Source of the DNA: Nocardioides alcanivorans
GTDB lineage: Bacteria; Actinomycetota; Actinomycetes; Propionibacteriales; Nocardioidaceae
Assembly: GCF_021555175.1 (NCBI RefSeq)
Contig: NZ_JAKGRW010000006.1
Location: 248,001 to 312,000, forward strand
DNA: 64,000 bases
Direction: 5' to 3'
Positions 1 to 9,315 of the stretch are shown here, piece by piece. A program made the position numbers and the translations under genes. Position 1 is the first letter of the stretch, and the number at the start of each line of letters is the position of its first letter. The notes beneath the pieces were generated by a model, which worked only from the letters and a program-made list of their open reading frames with translations, had not been told where the DNA came from and did no database searches.

Positions 1-938
1 AGCAACGGGTCCGTGACCAGCTCGGCCTGGTGCTCGATGCGGCCAAGGCGCGGCAACGTACACCCGACCACGTGCTGCTCTCCGGGCCACCGGGGCTCGG
101 GAAGACGACGTTGGCGATGATCATCGCCGCCGAGATGAGCGTGCCGCTGCGTCTGACCAGTGGGCCGGCCATCACCCACGCCGGAGACCTGGCCTCGATC
201 CTCTCGGGCCTCAACGAGGGCGACGTGCTCTTCGTCGACGAGATCCACCGCATGTCCCGCGCGGCCGAGGAGATGCTCTACATGGCCATGGAGGACTTCC
301 GCGTCGACGTGATCATCGGCAAGGGCCCGGGCGCCACCTCCATCCCGCTCGAGCTGCCGCCGTTCACGCTGGTGGGGGCCACCACCCGGGCCGGCCTGCT
401 GCCGGGGCCGCTGCGTGACCGTTTCGGGTTCACGGGCCACCTCGAGTTCTACGAGCCCGACGAACTCGACCTCATCGTGCACCGCAGCTCCGGCCTCCTG
501 CAGGTGGAGCTCACCGACGAGGGCAGTCGTGAGATCGCGATCCGGTCCCGAGGCACACCCCGCATCGCCAACCGGCTGCTGCGCCGGGTCCGTGACTACG
601 CCCAGGTCCGGGCTGATGGCGTGGTGACCCTCGACATCGCCCAGCGCGCGCTCGACATGTTCGAGGTCGACGCCTCTGGCCTCGACCGCCTCGACCGCGG
701 TGTGCTCGAAGCACTCTGCAAGCGGTTCGCCGGCGGTCCGGTCGGGCTCTCCACGCTCGCCGTCGCCGTGGGGGAGGAGCGCGAGACCGTGGAGGAGGTC
801 GCCGAGCCCTTCCTGGTGCGCAACGGCTTCTTGGCCCGTACGCCGCGGGGTCGGGTGGCCACCCGACTGGCGTGGGAGCACCTCGGCCTCACCCCGCCGA
901 AGGGAGACGTGGCGGACGCCATGCTCTTCGGTGACTGA
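1..938 (+). CDS. ruvB: Holliday junction branch migration ATPase RuvB (5' partial)
   Basis: Motor subunit of the RuvABC resolvasome, an AAA+ ATPase that drives branch migration at Holliday junctions. The gene enters the window already in frame (codons from base 3), so only the N-terminus is missing. Visible are Walker [10 protein letters not shown], Walker B VLFVDEIH, sensor region [11 protein letters not shown] followed by LRDRFG (arginine finger region), and the C-terminal winged-helix domain ending in [16 protein letters not shown]. The stop is at 936-938. Order ruvB then yajC is the common actinobacterial one. Identification is essentially certain. Confidence 0.97.
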   Translation, partial: QRVRDQLGLVLDAAKARQRTPDHVLLSGPPGLGKTTLAMIIAAEMSVPLRLTSGPAITHAGDLASILSGLNEGDVLFVDEIHRMSRAAEEMLYMAMEDFRVDVIIGKGPGATSIPLELPPFTLVGATTRAGLLPGPLRDRFGFTGHLEFYEPDELDLIVHRSSGLLQVELTDEGSREIAIRSRGTPRIANRLLRRVRDYAQVRADGVVTLDIAQRALDMFEVDASGLDRLDRGVLEALCKRFAGGPVGLSTLAVAVGEERETVEEVAEPFLVRNGFLARTPRGRVATRLAWEHLGLTPPKGDVADAMLFGD

Positions 939-946
939 TCTGAGGA

Positions 947-952
947 TAGACT
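947..952 (+). promoter_or_regulatory. Putative -10 box (TAGACT) before yajC
   Basis: TAGACT lies 46 bases before the yajC ATG, in the short gap after ruvB. It matches the TAnnnT -10 pattern seen repeatedly before genes in this window. No convincing -35 box is visible, so this is inference from the hexamer and its position. Confidence 0.4.
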
Positions 953-998
953 CGGTTGCTGTTCTGCCCTCAACACGACCTGCGAGGTCCTCCCCACC

Positions 999-1322
999 AT
1001 GGGTGAATTGGTTTCACTGCTTCCCATCGTCGCGATCTTCGCGATCTTCTACCTGCTCATGATCCGCCCGGCGCAGCGGCGCCAGAAGGCGATGCGCGAG
1101 ATGCAGGGCGGCCTCTCGGTGGGTGACGAGGTGCTGCTCCAGAGCGGTCTCTTCGGGACCATCCGCCGCTTCGAGGACAACCTCGTCTTCCTCGAGATCG
1201 CCCCCGGCGTCGAGGTGACGGCGATCCGCCCGGCGATCGCCGGACTGGCCAAGGACGCTCGGCCGCGCCCGGTCGAGGAAGCCACCGAGACCGAGTCCTT
1301 CGACCCGGACGGGGATCGGTGA
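999..1322 (+). CDS. yajC: Sec translocon accessory protein YajC
   Basis: Small single-pass inner-membrane protein that associates with SecDF in the Sec export complex. The 107-residue product has one N-terminal transmembrane segment (about residues 5-22) followed by the family motif MIRPAQRR and a small cytoplasmic domain (VGDEVLLQSGLFGTI), with an acidic tail. The stop overlaps the apt start as GTGA. In most actinobacteria secD and secF follow immediately; here they are absent and apt is directly coupled. Confidence 0.92.
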   Translation: MGELVSLLPIVAIFAIFYLLMIRPAQRRQKAMREMQGGLSVGDEVLLQSGLFGTIRRFEDNLVFLEIAPGVEVTAIRPAIAGLAKDARPRPVEEATETESFDPDGDR

Positions 1323-1855
1323 CCGCCACCCCTGTCTGGACGGACCTGGTCAAGGACGTCCGTGACTACCCCGAGCCCGGCGTGCTGTTCAAGGACATCA
1401 CTCCGTTGCTCGGCGATCACGCCGCCTTCACGCAGGCGATCGACGCACTGGCTGCTGCCGGTCGCGACGACGCCGGCAACGTCGTCGTCGACAAGGTCGT
1501 CGGCATGGAGGCCCGTGGCTTCATCCTCGCGGCACCGGTCGCCCTGGCCCTCGGGGTGGGGTTCGCTCCGGTGCGCAAGGCCGGCAAGCTGCCGCGCGCG
1601 TGCCACGCCGTCTCCTACTCGCTGGAGTACGGCGAGGCCACCCTGGAGCTCCACGCAGACGCGCTGGCTCCCGGGGATCGCGTCCTGCTGATCGACGACG
1701 TGCTCGCCACGGGCGGCACCATCGCCGCCACCAAGGAACTCATCGACCGGTGCGGCGGCATCTCGCACGCCGTCGCCGTACTCATCGAACTCACTTTCCT
1801 GCCCGGGCGGGAGGCCGTGGGGGACACCCCGCTGCTTTCCATGCTCCGGGTGTGA
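1319..1855 (+). CDS. apt: Adenine phosphoribosyltransferase
   Basis: Purine salvage enzyme converting adenine and PRPP to AMP in the cytoplasm. The 178-residue protein has the family N-terminus (DYPEPGVLFKDITPLL), the substrate-loop motif GMEARGF and the PRPP-binding signature VLLIDDVLATGGT. The start is GTG at 1319, overlapping the yajC stop by four bases, so translation is probably coupled. Length is typical of the family. Its usual partner relA lies downstream, but a GAPDH gene is inserted between them. Confidence 0.95.
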   Translation: MTATPVWTDLVKDVRDYPEPGVLFKDITPLLGDHAAFTQAIDALAAAGRDDAGNVVVDKVVGMEARGFILAAPVALALGVGFAPVRKAGKLPRACHAVSYSLEYGEATLELHADALAPGDRVLLIDDVLATGGTIAATKELIDRCGGISHAVAVLIELTFLPGREAVGDTPLLSMLRV

Positions 1856-1896
1856 GTCGCCCCAACCACACACAACTCGAGGTAGGAAAAGTCAAC

Positions 1897-3333
1897 GTGT
1901 CGACGTCGGACCACTTTGAAATCTGGCAGCGCCGGGAGGCCCTGGCCGAAGCGATGATCCCCGTGATCGGCCGCCTCTACCGAGAGCGTGATGTCACGAT
2001 TCTGGTGCACAGCCGGTCGCTGGTGAACAAATCGGTCATCAGCATCCTCAAGACGCACCGCTACGTGCGGCAGATCGAGGAGCGCGGACTGGCGATCGAG
2101 GACACCTTCCCGATCCTCAAGGTCCTCGCCGAGCTCGATCTCGGCCCGTCGCGCATCGACATCGGCCAGCTCGCCATTGCCTACGCGCAGGACGACCGGG
2201 GACTCTCCATCGAGGAGTTCACCAAGGACGCCGTCGCCGGCGCCACCGGTGAACACAAGGTCACCCGTGAGGGCCCCACCGACGTGGTGCTCTACGGTTT
2301 CGGCCGGATCGGCCGCCTCCTCGCCCGACTGCTCGTCGAGAAGGCCGGTTCTGGCAACGGGCTCCGTTTGCGCGCGGTCGTGGTCCGCAAGGGTTCCGAG
2401 GACGACCTGATGAAGCGCGCCTCCCTGCTGCGTCGCGACTCGATCCACGGCCAGTTCAACGGGTCGATCCACATCGACACCGACGAGAACGTGATCTGCG
2501 CCAACGGCAACGCGATCAAGGTCATCTACTCCAACGACCCGTCCGAGGTGGACTACACCGACTACGGCATCAAGGACGCGATCCTGATCGACAACACCGG
2601 CAGGTGGCGCGACCGCGAGGGACTGTCGACGCACCTGCGTCCGGGCATCGCCAAGGTCGTGCTGACCGCACCGGGCAAGGGTGACGTCAAGAACATCGTT
2701 CACGGTGTCAACCACGAGACGGTGTCGGCCGACGACAACATCATCTCCTGCGCCAGCTGCACCACCAACGCGATCGTGCCGCCGCTCAAGGCGATCAACG
2801 ACGAGTACGGGATCGTTCGGGGGCACGTCGAGACGGTCCACTCCTTCACCAACGACCAGAACCTGCTGGACAACTTCCACAAGGGAAACCGCCGTGGTCG
2901 CTCGGCTCCGCTCAACATGGTGCTCACCGAGACCGGTGCCGCATCGGCCATCGCCAAGGCGTTGCCCGAGCTCGAGGCCCACATCTCCGGCTCGGCGATC
3001 CGGGTGCCCACGCCCGACGTGTCGATGGCGATCCTCAACCTCGAACTCGAGAACGGCACCACTCGCGAGGATCTCGCGAAGTACCTCCGCGAGGTCTCGT
3101 TGCACTCGCCGATGAAGCGCCAGATCGACTTCACGACCTCCAACGACGCCGTGTCGACCGACTTCGTCGGCTCGCGTCACGCGAGCATCGTCGACGCCAA
3201 TGCGCTGATCGTCAACGACAAGTCAGCGATCGTCTACCTGTGGTACGACAACGAGTTCGGCTACTCCTGCCAGGTGGTGCGCGTCGTGCAGCACATCACC
3301 GGCGTGGAGTACCCGCTCTTTCCCAAGAACTGA
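1897..3333 (+). CDS. gap: Glyceraldehyde-3-phosphate dehydrogenase, long form
   Basis: Oxidises glyceraldehyde-3-phosphate to 1,3-bisphosphoglycerate or runs the reverse reaction. The Rossmann motif VVLYGFGRIGRLLARLL begins near residue 128 and the catalytic-cysteine motif SCASCTTNA near residue 285. A leading segment of roughly 120 residues (starting STSDHFEIWQRREAL) is absent from the usual glycolytic enzyme of about 335 residues. GTG at 1897 is chosen because of GAGGTAGGA just upstream; the open frame continues further up but is out of character. At 478 residues it fits the long actinobacterial second-copy GAPDH type. Cofactor preference and direction cannot be read from sequence. Its place between apt and relA looks like an insertion into a conserved neighbourhood. 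Confidence 0.93.
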   Translation: MSTSDHFEIWQRREALAEAMIPVIGRLYRERDVTILVHSRSLVNKSVISILKTHRYVRQIEERGLAIEDTFPILKVLAELDLGPSRIDIGQLAIAYAQDDRGLSIEEFTKDAVAGATGEHKVTREGPTDVVLYGFGRIGRLLARLLVEKAGSGNGLRLRAVVVRKGSEDDLMKRASLLRRDSIHGQFNGSIHIDTDENVICANGNAIKVIYSNDPSEVDYTDYGIKDAILIDNTGRWRDREGLSTHLRPGIAKVVLTAPGKGDVKNIVHGVNHETVSADDNIISCASCTTNAIVPPLKAINDEYGIVRGHVETVHSFTNDQNLLDNFHKGNRRGRSAPLNMVLTETGAASAIAKALPELEAHISGSAIRVPTPDVSMAILNLELENGTTREDLAKYLREVSLHSPMKRQIDFTTSNDAVSTDFVGSRHASIVDANALIVNDKSAIVYLWYDNEFGYSCQVVRVVQHITGVEYPLFPKN

Positions 3334-3343
3334 CGCAGCAGCC

Positions 3344-3382
3344 GCAGCCCGGCACTCACCACACCGGTGAGTGCCGGGCTGC
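3344..3382 (+). terminator. Hairpin terminator after gap
   Basis: A perfect 17-bp inverted repeat (arms 3344-3360 and 3366-3382) with a five-base loop ACACC begins 11 bases after the gap stop. It is GC-rich and lacks a long T tract, as is usual for actinobacterial terminators. It separates gap from the promoter of relA. Confidence 0.8.
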
Positions 3383-3449
3383 GCTGCTTCTCCGCACGGG
3401 TACGCCGGCACTTGCGGGCCGCCGTACGTCCGTGCGGACGGGTCGGCCC

Positions 3450-3455
3450 TAGACT
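3450..3455 (+). promoter_or_regulatory. -10 box TAGACT giving a probable leaderless relA mRNA
   Basis: TAGACT ends six bases before the ATG at 3462. No Shine-Dalgarno sequence precedes that ATG, so transcription probably starts at or next to the start codon. Inference from spacing only. Confidence 0.5.
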
Positions 3456-3461
3456 GTGGCA

Positions 3462-5756
3462 ATGGCCGACGAGCAATCGGAAACACCGCGTAGTCCGGAG
3501 CCGCTGGGCGCCCATTCGGCGCGGCGCATGCGGGCTCGCCTGGCGCGCATCGGTGCTCGTCCGCAGTCCGGCAACCCGGTGCTGGAGCCGCTCTTCCGGG
3601 CCGTCAAGGCCAACCACCCGAAGGCAGATCTGGCGCTCCTGGAGCGTGCCTATGTGACGGCCGAGCGGCTGCACGCCACGCAGATGCGCAAGAGCGGCGA
3701 CCCCTACATCACCCACCCTCTGGCCGTCACCACGATCCTGGCCGAGATCGGCATGACCGAACCGACGCTGGTGGCCGCACTGCTCCACGACACGGTGGAG
3801 GACACCGACTACACCCTCGCGCAGCTCACCACCGAGTTCGGCGAAGAGGTGGCGCAGCTGGTCGACGGTGTGACCAAGCTCGACAAGGTGCAGTACGGCG
3901 ATTCGGCGCAGGCCGAGACGATCCGCAAGATGATCGTCGCGATGTCGCGCGACATCCGGGTGCTGGTGATCAAGCTCGCCGACCGGCTGCACAACATGCG
4001 CACGCTGCGCTACGTCAAGCAGGAGACGCAGGAGCGCAAGGCACGCGAGACCCTCGACATCTATGCGCCACTGGCCCACCGACTCGGCATGAACACGGTG
4101 AAGTGGGAGCTCGAGGATCTCGCCTTCGCGACCTTGCACCCGAAGATCTATGACGAGATCGTGCGGATGGTTGCCGAGCAGGCGCCGTCGCGCGACAAGT
4201 TCCTGGCCGAGGTCATCGCCCAGGTCGAGCAGGACCTCAAGGCGTCGAAGCTCAAGGCGTCGGTGACGGGTCGTCCGAAGCACTACTACTCGATCTATCA
4301 GAAGATGATCGTCGGGGGACGGGAGTTCTCCGACATCTATGACCTGGTGGGTCTGCGGATCCTCGTCGACGAGGACCGGGAGTGCTACACCGCCCTCGGT
4401 GTCGTGCACGCCCGGTGGAACCCGGTGCGCGGTCGGTTCAAGGACTACATCGCGATGCCCAAGTTCAACATGTACCAGTCGCTGCACACCACGGTGATCG
4501 GGCCGTCGGGCAAGCCCGTGGAGATGCAGATCCGCACCTATGCGATGCACCGTCGCGCCGAGTACGGCGTGGCGGCCCACTGGAAGTACAAGGAGGACGG
4601 CCGCAACGGCGTCGACACCGAGCGGTTGGGTGACGGCGATGACATGGCCTGGGTACGCCGCCTCCTCGACTGGCAGAACGAGATGGAGGACCCGGGAGAG
4701 TTCCTCGACTCACTCCGTTTCGAGATCAACCGTGCCGAGGTCTACGTCTTCACTCCGCGCGGCGACGTGATCGCGCTGCCCACCGGCAGCACGTCGGTCG
4801 ACTTCGCCTACGCCGTGCACACCGAGGTCGGCCACCACACCATCGGTGCCCGGGTCAACGGCCGTCTGGTGCCGCTGGAGTCGACGTTGGAGAACGGGGA
4901 CGTGGTGGAGGTCTTCACCTCCAAGGCTCCCAACGCCGGGCCGTCCCGCGACTGGCTCGGCTTCGTCAAGTCGCCGCGGGCCCGTTCCAAGATCCGTCAG
5001 TGGTTCACCAAGGAGCGCCGCGAGGAAGCGACCGAGCAGGGCAAGGACCAGATCGCCAAGCTGCTCCGCAAGGAGGGCATGCCGCTCAAGCGCCTGATGT
5101 CGCACGAATCGCTCACCGAGGTCGCGCAGGAGCTCAAGCTCACCGACGTGACGGCGCTCTACGCGGCCGTCGGCGAGGGCAACATCAGCGCCCAGTCCGT
5201 CGTGAAGCGGGTCGTCGACCACCACGGCGGTCCGCAGGCGGTCGACGAGGACCTGGCCGCGGCCGTCACATCGGGGCGGCGCAATCGCAACCGGCTGGGG
5301 AGCGGCGACGACGCGGGGGTGGAGGTCAAGGGCGCCGACGGCCTGTGGGTGAAGCTCGCCAAGTGCTGCACGCCGGTGCCCCCGGACGACATCCTCGGCT
5401 TCGTCACCAAGGGTGGCGGCGTGTCGGTGCACCGGACCGACTGCACCAATGCCGCGGAGCTGAAGACCCAGCCGGAGAAGCTGGTCGAGGTCGAATGGGC
5501 CGCCGATGCGAAGGCGACCTTCCTGGTCAACATCCAGGTGGAGGCACTCGACCGGGCCAGGCTGCTCACCGACATCACGCTCGCACTCAGCGACGTGCAC
5601 GTCAACATCCTCAGTGCCACGCTCAACACCAGTCGTGACCGGGTGGCCAAGAGCCGGTTCTCCTTCGAGATGGCCGACGCCAAGCACCTCGACACCGTGC
5701 TGCGCGCCGTACGCAACGTGCCCGGCGTCTTCGACGCCTACCGCATCACCCAGTAG
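3462..5756 (+). CDS. relA: Bifunctional (p)ppGpp synthetase/hydrolase RelA/SpoT
   Basis: Makes and degrades the stringent-response alarmone (p)ppGpp. The domain order is clear: HD hydrolase domain with HDTVED near residue 110 and [11 protein letters not shown] near 175; synthetase domain with [10 protein letters not shown] and the [10 protein letters not shown] segment; TGS domain near 430 ([16 protein letters not shown]); a conserved Cys segment ([14 protein letters not shown]); and a C-terminal ACT domain. Intact hydrolase residues argue for a bifunctional Rel enzyme, the normal single long Rel of actinobacteria. ATG 3462 is preferred over GTG 3456 because of the -10 box just upstream. The product is 764 residues. 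Confidence 0.97.
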   Translation: MADEQSETPRSPEPLGAHSARRMRARLARIGARPQSGNPVLEPLFRAVKANHPKADLALLERAYVTAERLHATQMRKSGDPYITHPLAVTTILAEIGMTEPTLVAALLHDTVEDTDYTLAQLTTEFGEEVAQLVDGVTKLDKVQYGDSAQAETIRKMIVAMSRDIRVLVIKLADRLHNMRTLRYVKQETQERKARETLDIYAPLAHRLGMNTVKWELEDLAFATLHPKIYDEIVRMVAEQAPSRDKFLAEVIAQVEQDLKASKLKASVTGRPKHYYSIYQKMIVGGREFSDIYDLVGLRILVDEDRECYTALGVVHARWNPVRGRFKDYIAMPKFNMYQSLHTTVIGPSGKPVEMQIRTYAMHRRAEYGVAAHWKYKEDGRNGVDTERLGDGDDMAWVRRLLDWQNEMEDPGEFLDSLRFEINRAEVYVFTPRGDVIALPTGSTSVDFAYAVHTEVGHHTIGARVNGRLVPLESTLENGDVVEVFTSKAPNAGPSRDWLGFVKSPRARSKIRQWFTKERREEATEQGKDQIAKLLRKEGMPLKRLMSHESLTEVAQELKLTDVTALYAAVGEGNISAQSVVKRVVDHHGGPQAVDEDLAAAVTSGRRNRNRLGSGDDAGVEVKGADGLWVKLAKCCTPVPPDDILGFVTKGGGVSVHRTDCTNAAELKTQPEKLVEVEWAADAKATFLVNIQVEALDRARLLTDITLALSDVHVNILSATLNTSRDRVAKSRFSFEMADAKHLDTVLRAVRNVPGVFDAYRITQ

Positions 5757-5860
5757 CGCGAACCTTCACTCAGAACGCGCGAACTGTCAGTCAGAACGCG
5801 CGAACCCTCACTCACGTGCACGTGAGTGAGGGTTCGCGTGTTCCAACTGAGGGTTCGCGG
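5756..5860. repeat. 21-nt tandem repeats ending in a 40-bp perfect palindrome (bidirectional terminator)
   Basis: Between convergent relA and the DUF349 gene there are three head-to-tail units of 21 nt starting GCGCGAAC (5756, 5777, 5798). The third runs into a perfect zero-loop palindrome at 5799-5838 (20 bp per arm), and a partial inverted unit follows to about 5860. The palindrome can form a stable stem on either transcript, so it probably terminates both genes. The tandem units go beyond what a terminator needs and look like a repeat family. Confidence 0.75.
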
Positions 5861-5861
5861 G

Positions 5862-7096
5862 TCAGGAGAAGTCGGCGGCAGCCTTGCGGGCCATGTCGAG
5901 GAAGGCCTGACGAGACGTCAGGTCGTCCTCGAGCTTCTTGACCTTTCCTTGATCACCGGCGGCGCGGGCCTTCTCGATGTCGGACTTGAGCTTGTCGATG
6001 GCGGCCTCGAGCTTGCCGATCATGTCGTCGGCGCGCGCGCTCTTCTCCGGGTCGCTGCGGCGCCACTGCTCGTCCTCGACGTTGCGGATGGCCTGCTCCA
6101 CCTTGCGGATCCGACCCTCGAGGTCCTTCATCCGGGCACGAGGCACCTTGCCTGCGGCATCCCAGCGGTCAGAGATCTCACGAAAGGCACGCTTGGCGGC
6201 GTCGAGGTCGGTGACGGGCAGCAGTGCCTCCGCCTCGACCAGGAGCTGGTCCTTGACCAGCGCGTTGGCCTCGAACTCGGCGTCGAGCGCGGCGTTGGCC
6301 TCGTCGCGGGCGGCGAAGAATGCGTCCTGGGCTCCGCGGAAGCGCTTCCACAGGGCGTCATCGACGTCGCGCGGCGCCGGACCGGCGGCCTTCCAGTCCC
6401 GCATCAGGTCGCGGAACCTGCCGGCGGTCGGGCCCCATTCGGTGGAGTCGGCCAGGGCCTCGGCCTGGGTGGCCAGCTTCTCCTTGATGGCGCGGGCACC
6501 CTCACGACGCTCGGCCTGCTCGGCGAAGTGGGACTTGCGGCGACGGGTGTAGCCGGTACGCGCGGTGGAGAAACGACGCCACAACGCGTCGTCGCTGGAT
6601 CGGTCGAGCCGAGGCAGGCCCTTCCACTCCTCGAGCAGGTCGCGGAGGCGGTTGGCCCCGTTGCGCCAGTCGTTGGACTCGGCGAGCTTCTCGGCCTCGG
6701 CGACGATCGCCTCCTTGCGCTCGCGCGACTCGGACTGTCGCTGCGCACGCTCGGCCTTGCGGGCTTCGCGCTGCTGGGCGATGACCGGGGCCAGCGCATC
6801 GAGGCGGGCCACCAGGCCGGCCAGGTCGCCCACGGCGTGGGCGTCGACGACCTGCTCCTTGACGCCCTTCACGGACTCGGCGGCTTCCTCGGGGAGAGGG
6901 CGCCTCCGGCCACGCGCTGGGCGAGCAGGTTGACCTCGAACTCAAGGGCTTCGAAACGGTTCTTGTAGAAGGCCAAGGCCTCCTCGGGGGTCCCTTCGGG
7001 GTACTGGCCGACGGCCCTTTCGCCGTCTGCGGTGCGGACGAAGACGGTGCCGTCCTCGGCCACTCGGCCCCACTCGGACTCATGCTGAGCGCTCAT
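5862..7096 (-). CDS. DUF349 coiled-coil protein (one apparent frameshift)
   Basis: Cytoplasmic DUF349-family protein, 411 residues after correction. It carries several copies of the roughly 65-residue helical DUF349 repeat, seen as recurring W-x3-G-R-F/LRDL and DALWRRF/DALWKRF motifs, plus a charged coiled coil near the C-terminus (LEAAIDKLKSDIEKARAAG). The N-terminal part (MSAQHESEWGRV) and the rest are in different frames. Adding one C to the run at 6891-6894 (minus-strand CTCCCC) joins them cleanly. Function is not established; DUF349 proteins in other bacteria have been linked to stress responses, but nothing here specifies a role. A -10-like TACGAT lies eight bases before the ATG. Confidence 0.85.
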
Positions 7097-7104
7097 GGTC
7101 GACC

Positions 7105-7110
7105 ATCGTA
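7105..7110 (-). promoter_or_regulatory. -10-like box for the DUF349 gene
   Basis: On the minus strand TACGAT stands eight bases before the ATG at 7096 with no Shine-Dalgarno sequence between, suggesting a leaderless transcript. It is divergent from the hydrolase promoter. Confidence 0.35.
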
Positions 7111-7133
7111 GTCATGTCGGGCTCGAGGGTCGG

Positions 7134-7139
7134 TAGGCT
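7134..7139 (+). promoter_or_regulatory. -10 box TAGGCT before the metallo-hydrolase
   Basis: TAGGCT at 38 bases before the TTG start. It is in the divergent intergenic region and matches the TAnnnT pattern used elsewhere in the window. Confidence 0.4.
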
Positions 7140-7176
7140 CTACCGGTCAGAGTGTTCGTGCGAGGAGAGGTTTCTC

Positions 7177-7887
7177 TTGTTCATCGCCGGATTCCCCGCC
7201 GGTCCGTGGGGAACCAACTGTTATGTCGTCTCCACCGGAGCAGGCAACGAATGTGTCGTCATCGACCCGGGCAAGGACGCCGCAGCGGGCGTCGACGAGG
7301 TCGTGCGTGAACACAGTCTGAAGCCTGTCGCGGTGCTGGTGACCCACGGTCACATCGATCACATGTGGTGTGTCGCACCGGTCGCGGGCACCTACGACGC
7401 GACTGCCTGGATCCATCCCAGCGATCGGCACCTGCTCACCGACCCGATGGCCGGCATGAGTCGTGAGTCCACGCAGATGCTGCTGGGCGGCGACTACGAA
7501 TGGGCCGAGCCCGACGACGTGCAGGAGCTCTCGGACGCCGCTGAGCTCGAGCTTGCGGGCCTGCGTTTCGTGGTCGACCACACGCCGGGCCACACGCAGG
7601 GCTCGGTGACCTTCCGGTCGCCGTACGCGCGCGACGACATCTCCGAGGTGATGTTCTCCGGTGACCTGCTCTTCGAGGGTTCCATCGGACGCACGGACCT
7701 GCCGGGTGGTGACCATCCCACGATCCTGCGCAGCCTCGCAGACAAGGTGCTGACGCTGCCTGACGACATCGTGGTGTTGCCCGGGCACGGCAACCAGACC
7801 TCCATCGGCCGTGAGCGCGCCACCAATCCCTACCTGCTGGACATCCAGCGCAACGGTGGCGCCGATCAGGTCACCCGGGGGTTGTGA
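7177..7887 (+). CDS. Metallo-beta-lactamase-fold hydrolase (glyoxalase II-like)
   Basis: Zinc hydrolase of the glyoxalase II-like branch, 236 residues, starting LFIAGFPAGPWGTNCYVV. Metal ligands are visible: THGHIDH, then HTPGHTQGS, the bridging aspartate in MFSGDLLFEGSIGRTDL, and the final LPGHG. TTG at 7177 is preferred because GAGGAGAGG lies at 7162-7170; an in-frame upstream start at 7114 would add residues foreign to the family. The stop overlaps the hisS ATG (TGATG), so the two are co-translated. A hydrolase of this type next to hisS is common in actinobacteria; its substrate is unknown. Confidence 0.88.
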   Translation: MFIAGFPAGPWGTNCYVVSTGAGNECVVIDPGKDAAAGVDEVVREHSLKPVAVLVTHGHIDHMWCVAPVAGTYDATAWIHPSDRHLLTDPMAGMSRESTQMLLGGDYEWAEPDDVQELSDAAELELAGLRFVVDHTPGHTQGSVTFRSPYARDDISEVMFSGDLLFEGSIGRTDLPGGDHPTILRSLADKVLTLPDDIVVLPGHGNQTSIGRERATNPYLLDIQRNGGADQVTRGL

Positions 7888-9233
7888 TGGCCAAGATCGC
7901 GCCGCTCAGCGGCTTTCCCGAGTTCCTTCCGGCCCAGCGCATGGTCGAGCGCCAAGCCATCGAGTCGTTGAGCCGTACCTTCGAGCTGCACGGCTTCGCC
8001 AACATCGAGACCCGAGCCGTCGAACCTCTCGACCAGCTGCTGCGCAAGGGTGACACCTCCAAGGAGGTCTACCTGCTTCGTCGCCTGCACGAGGAGTCGG
8101 CCGAGGGCCACGCGGGGCTTGGGCTGCACTTCGACCTGACCGTGCCGTTCGCGCGCTACGTGTTGGAGAACGCCGGCAAGCTGGAGTTCCCCTTCCGCCG
8201 CTACCAGATCCAGAAGGTCTGGCGTGGTGAACGGCCGCAGGAGGGGCGCTACCGTGAGTTCGCCCAGGCCGACATCGACATCGTCGGTCGCGACGTGCTG
8301 CCCTTCCACCACGACGTTGAGGTCACCCGGGTGATGCTCGAGGCCCTCGCCGGACTCGACTTCCTGCCCGGCTTCCGGCTGCAGGTCAACAACCGCAAGC
8401 TGATCCAGGGCTTCTACCAAGGGCTCGGCATCGATGCTGCGGGTATCGAGGAGGTGATGCGCCTCATCGACAAGCTCGACAAGCTTCCTGAGGAGAAGGT
8501 GCACGCGCTGCTCCGCGACGAGGCTGGCATCTCGGCTGAGCAGGCCGACCGTTGCCTGGCGCTGTCACGCATCTGCACCGCTGATGACTCGTTCGTGGAG
8601 CAGGTCGCGGCGCTGGGCGTCGAGCACGAGTTGCTCACCGAAGGGCTCGACGAACTGGCTGCCCTGGTGCGCGCCTGCGCCCCGCTGACCAGTGACCGGG
8701 TGCGCATCGAGGCCGACCTCAAGATCGCTCGTGGTCTGGACTACTACACCGGCACTGTCTTCGAGACCCGATTGGACGGTCACGAGTCGCTGGGTTCCAT
8801 CTGCTCCGGCGGCCGCTACGACGCGCTCGCCTCCGACGGGCGCACGACCTATCCGGGCGTCGGGATCTCGCTCGGACTGAGCCGGGTGCTGGCACCGCTG
8901 CTGGCCAAGGGAGCCCTGTCGGCCGATCGCAGTGTGCCCAGCGCTGTGCTCGTGGCACTCAACGACGAGGAGTCGCGCTCGCAGGCGGAGGAGATCGCCC
9001 AGCAGCTGCGGCGATCCGGAGTGCCCTGCGAGGTCGCTCCCACCGCGGCGAAGTTCGGCAAGCAGATCCGCGCCGCCGAGCGGCGGGGCATCCCGTGGGT
9101 CTGGTTCGCCCAGGCCGATGGCACCCACCAGGTCAAGGACATCCGAAGCGGTGAGCAGACCGAGGCCGACCCGGCCACGTGGGCCCCACCGGCAAAGGAT
9201 TTGAGCCCGACCGTGGGCGCAGCCGAGAATTAG
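7887..9233 (+). CDS. hisS: Histidyl-tRNA synthetase
   Basis: Class II aminoacyl-tRNA synthetase charging tRNA-His. Seen in order: motif 1 region after residue 15, motif 2 ([19 protein letters not shown]) near residue 105, the histidine-A signature [11 protein letters not shown] near residue 285, motif 3 ([12 protein letters not shown]), and a C-terminal anticodon-binding domain. The 448-residue length is normal. ATG 7887 overlaps the stop of the preceding hydrolase gene. Confidence 0.97.
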   Translation: MAKIAPLSGFPEFLPAQRMVERQAIESLSRTFELHGFANIETRAVEPLDQLLRKGDTSKEVYLLRRLHEESAEGHAGLGLHFDLTVPFARYVLENAGKLEFPFRRYQIQKVWRGERPQEGRYREFAQADIDIVGRDVLPFHHDVEVTRVMLEALAGLDFLPGFRLQVNNRKLIQGFYQGLGIDAAGIEEVMRLIDKLDKLPEEKVHALLRDEAGISAEQADRCLALSRICTADDSFVEQVAALGVEHELLTEGLDELAALVRACAPLTSDRVRIEADLKIARGLDYYTGTVFETRLDGHESLGSICSGGRYDALASDGRTTYPGVGISLGLSRVLAPLLAKGALSADRSVPSAVLVALNDEESRSQAEEIAQQLRRSGVPCEVAPTAAKFGKQIRAAERRGIPWVWFAQADGTHQVKDIRSGEQTEADPATWAPPAKDLSPTVGAAEN

Positions 9234-9315
9234 TCGACGGCCCAGCCGCCCGACGTACCACCCGCCGACCTGGGTCGGCATCCCACCAGCACAGCCACAT
9301 CGAGGAGCAACCACT

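Noticed and set aside
1600..1896. N-terminal extension of the gap frame overlapping apt
   Set aside because: The extra residues are an out-of-frame shadow of apt, Arg-rich and unlike GAPDH; GTG 1897 has a Shine-Dalgarno and fits the family.
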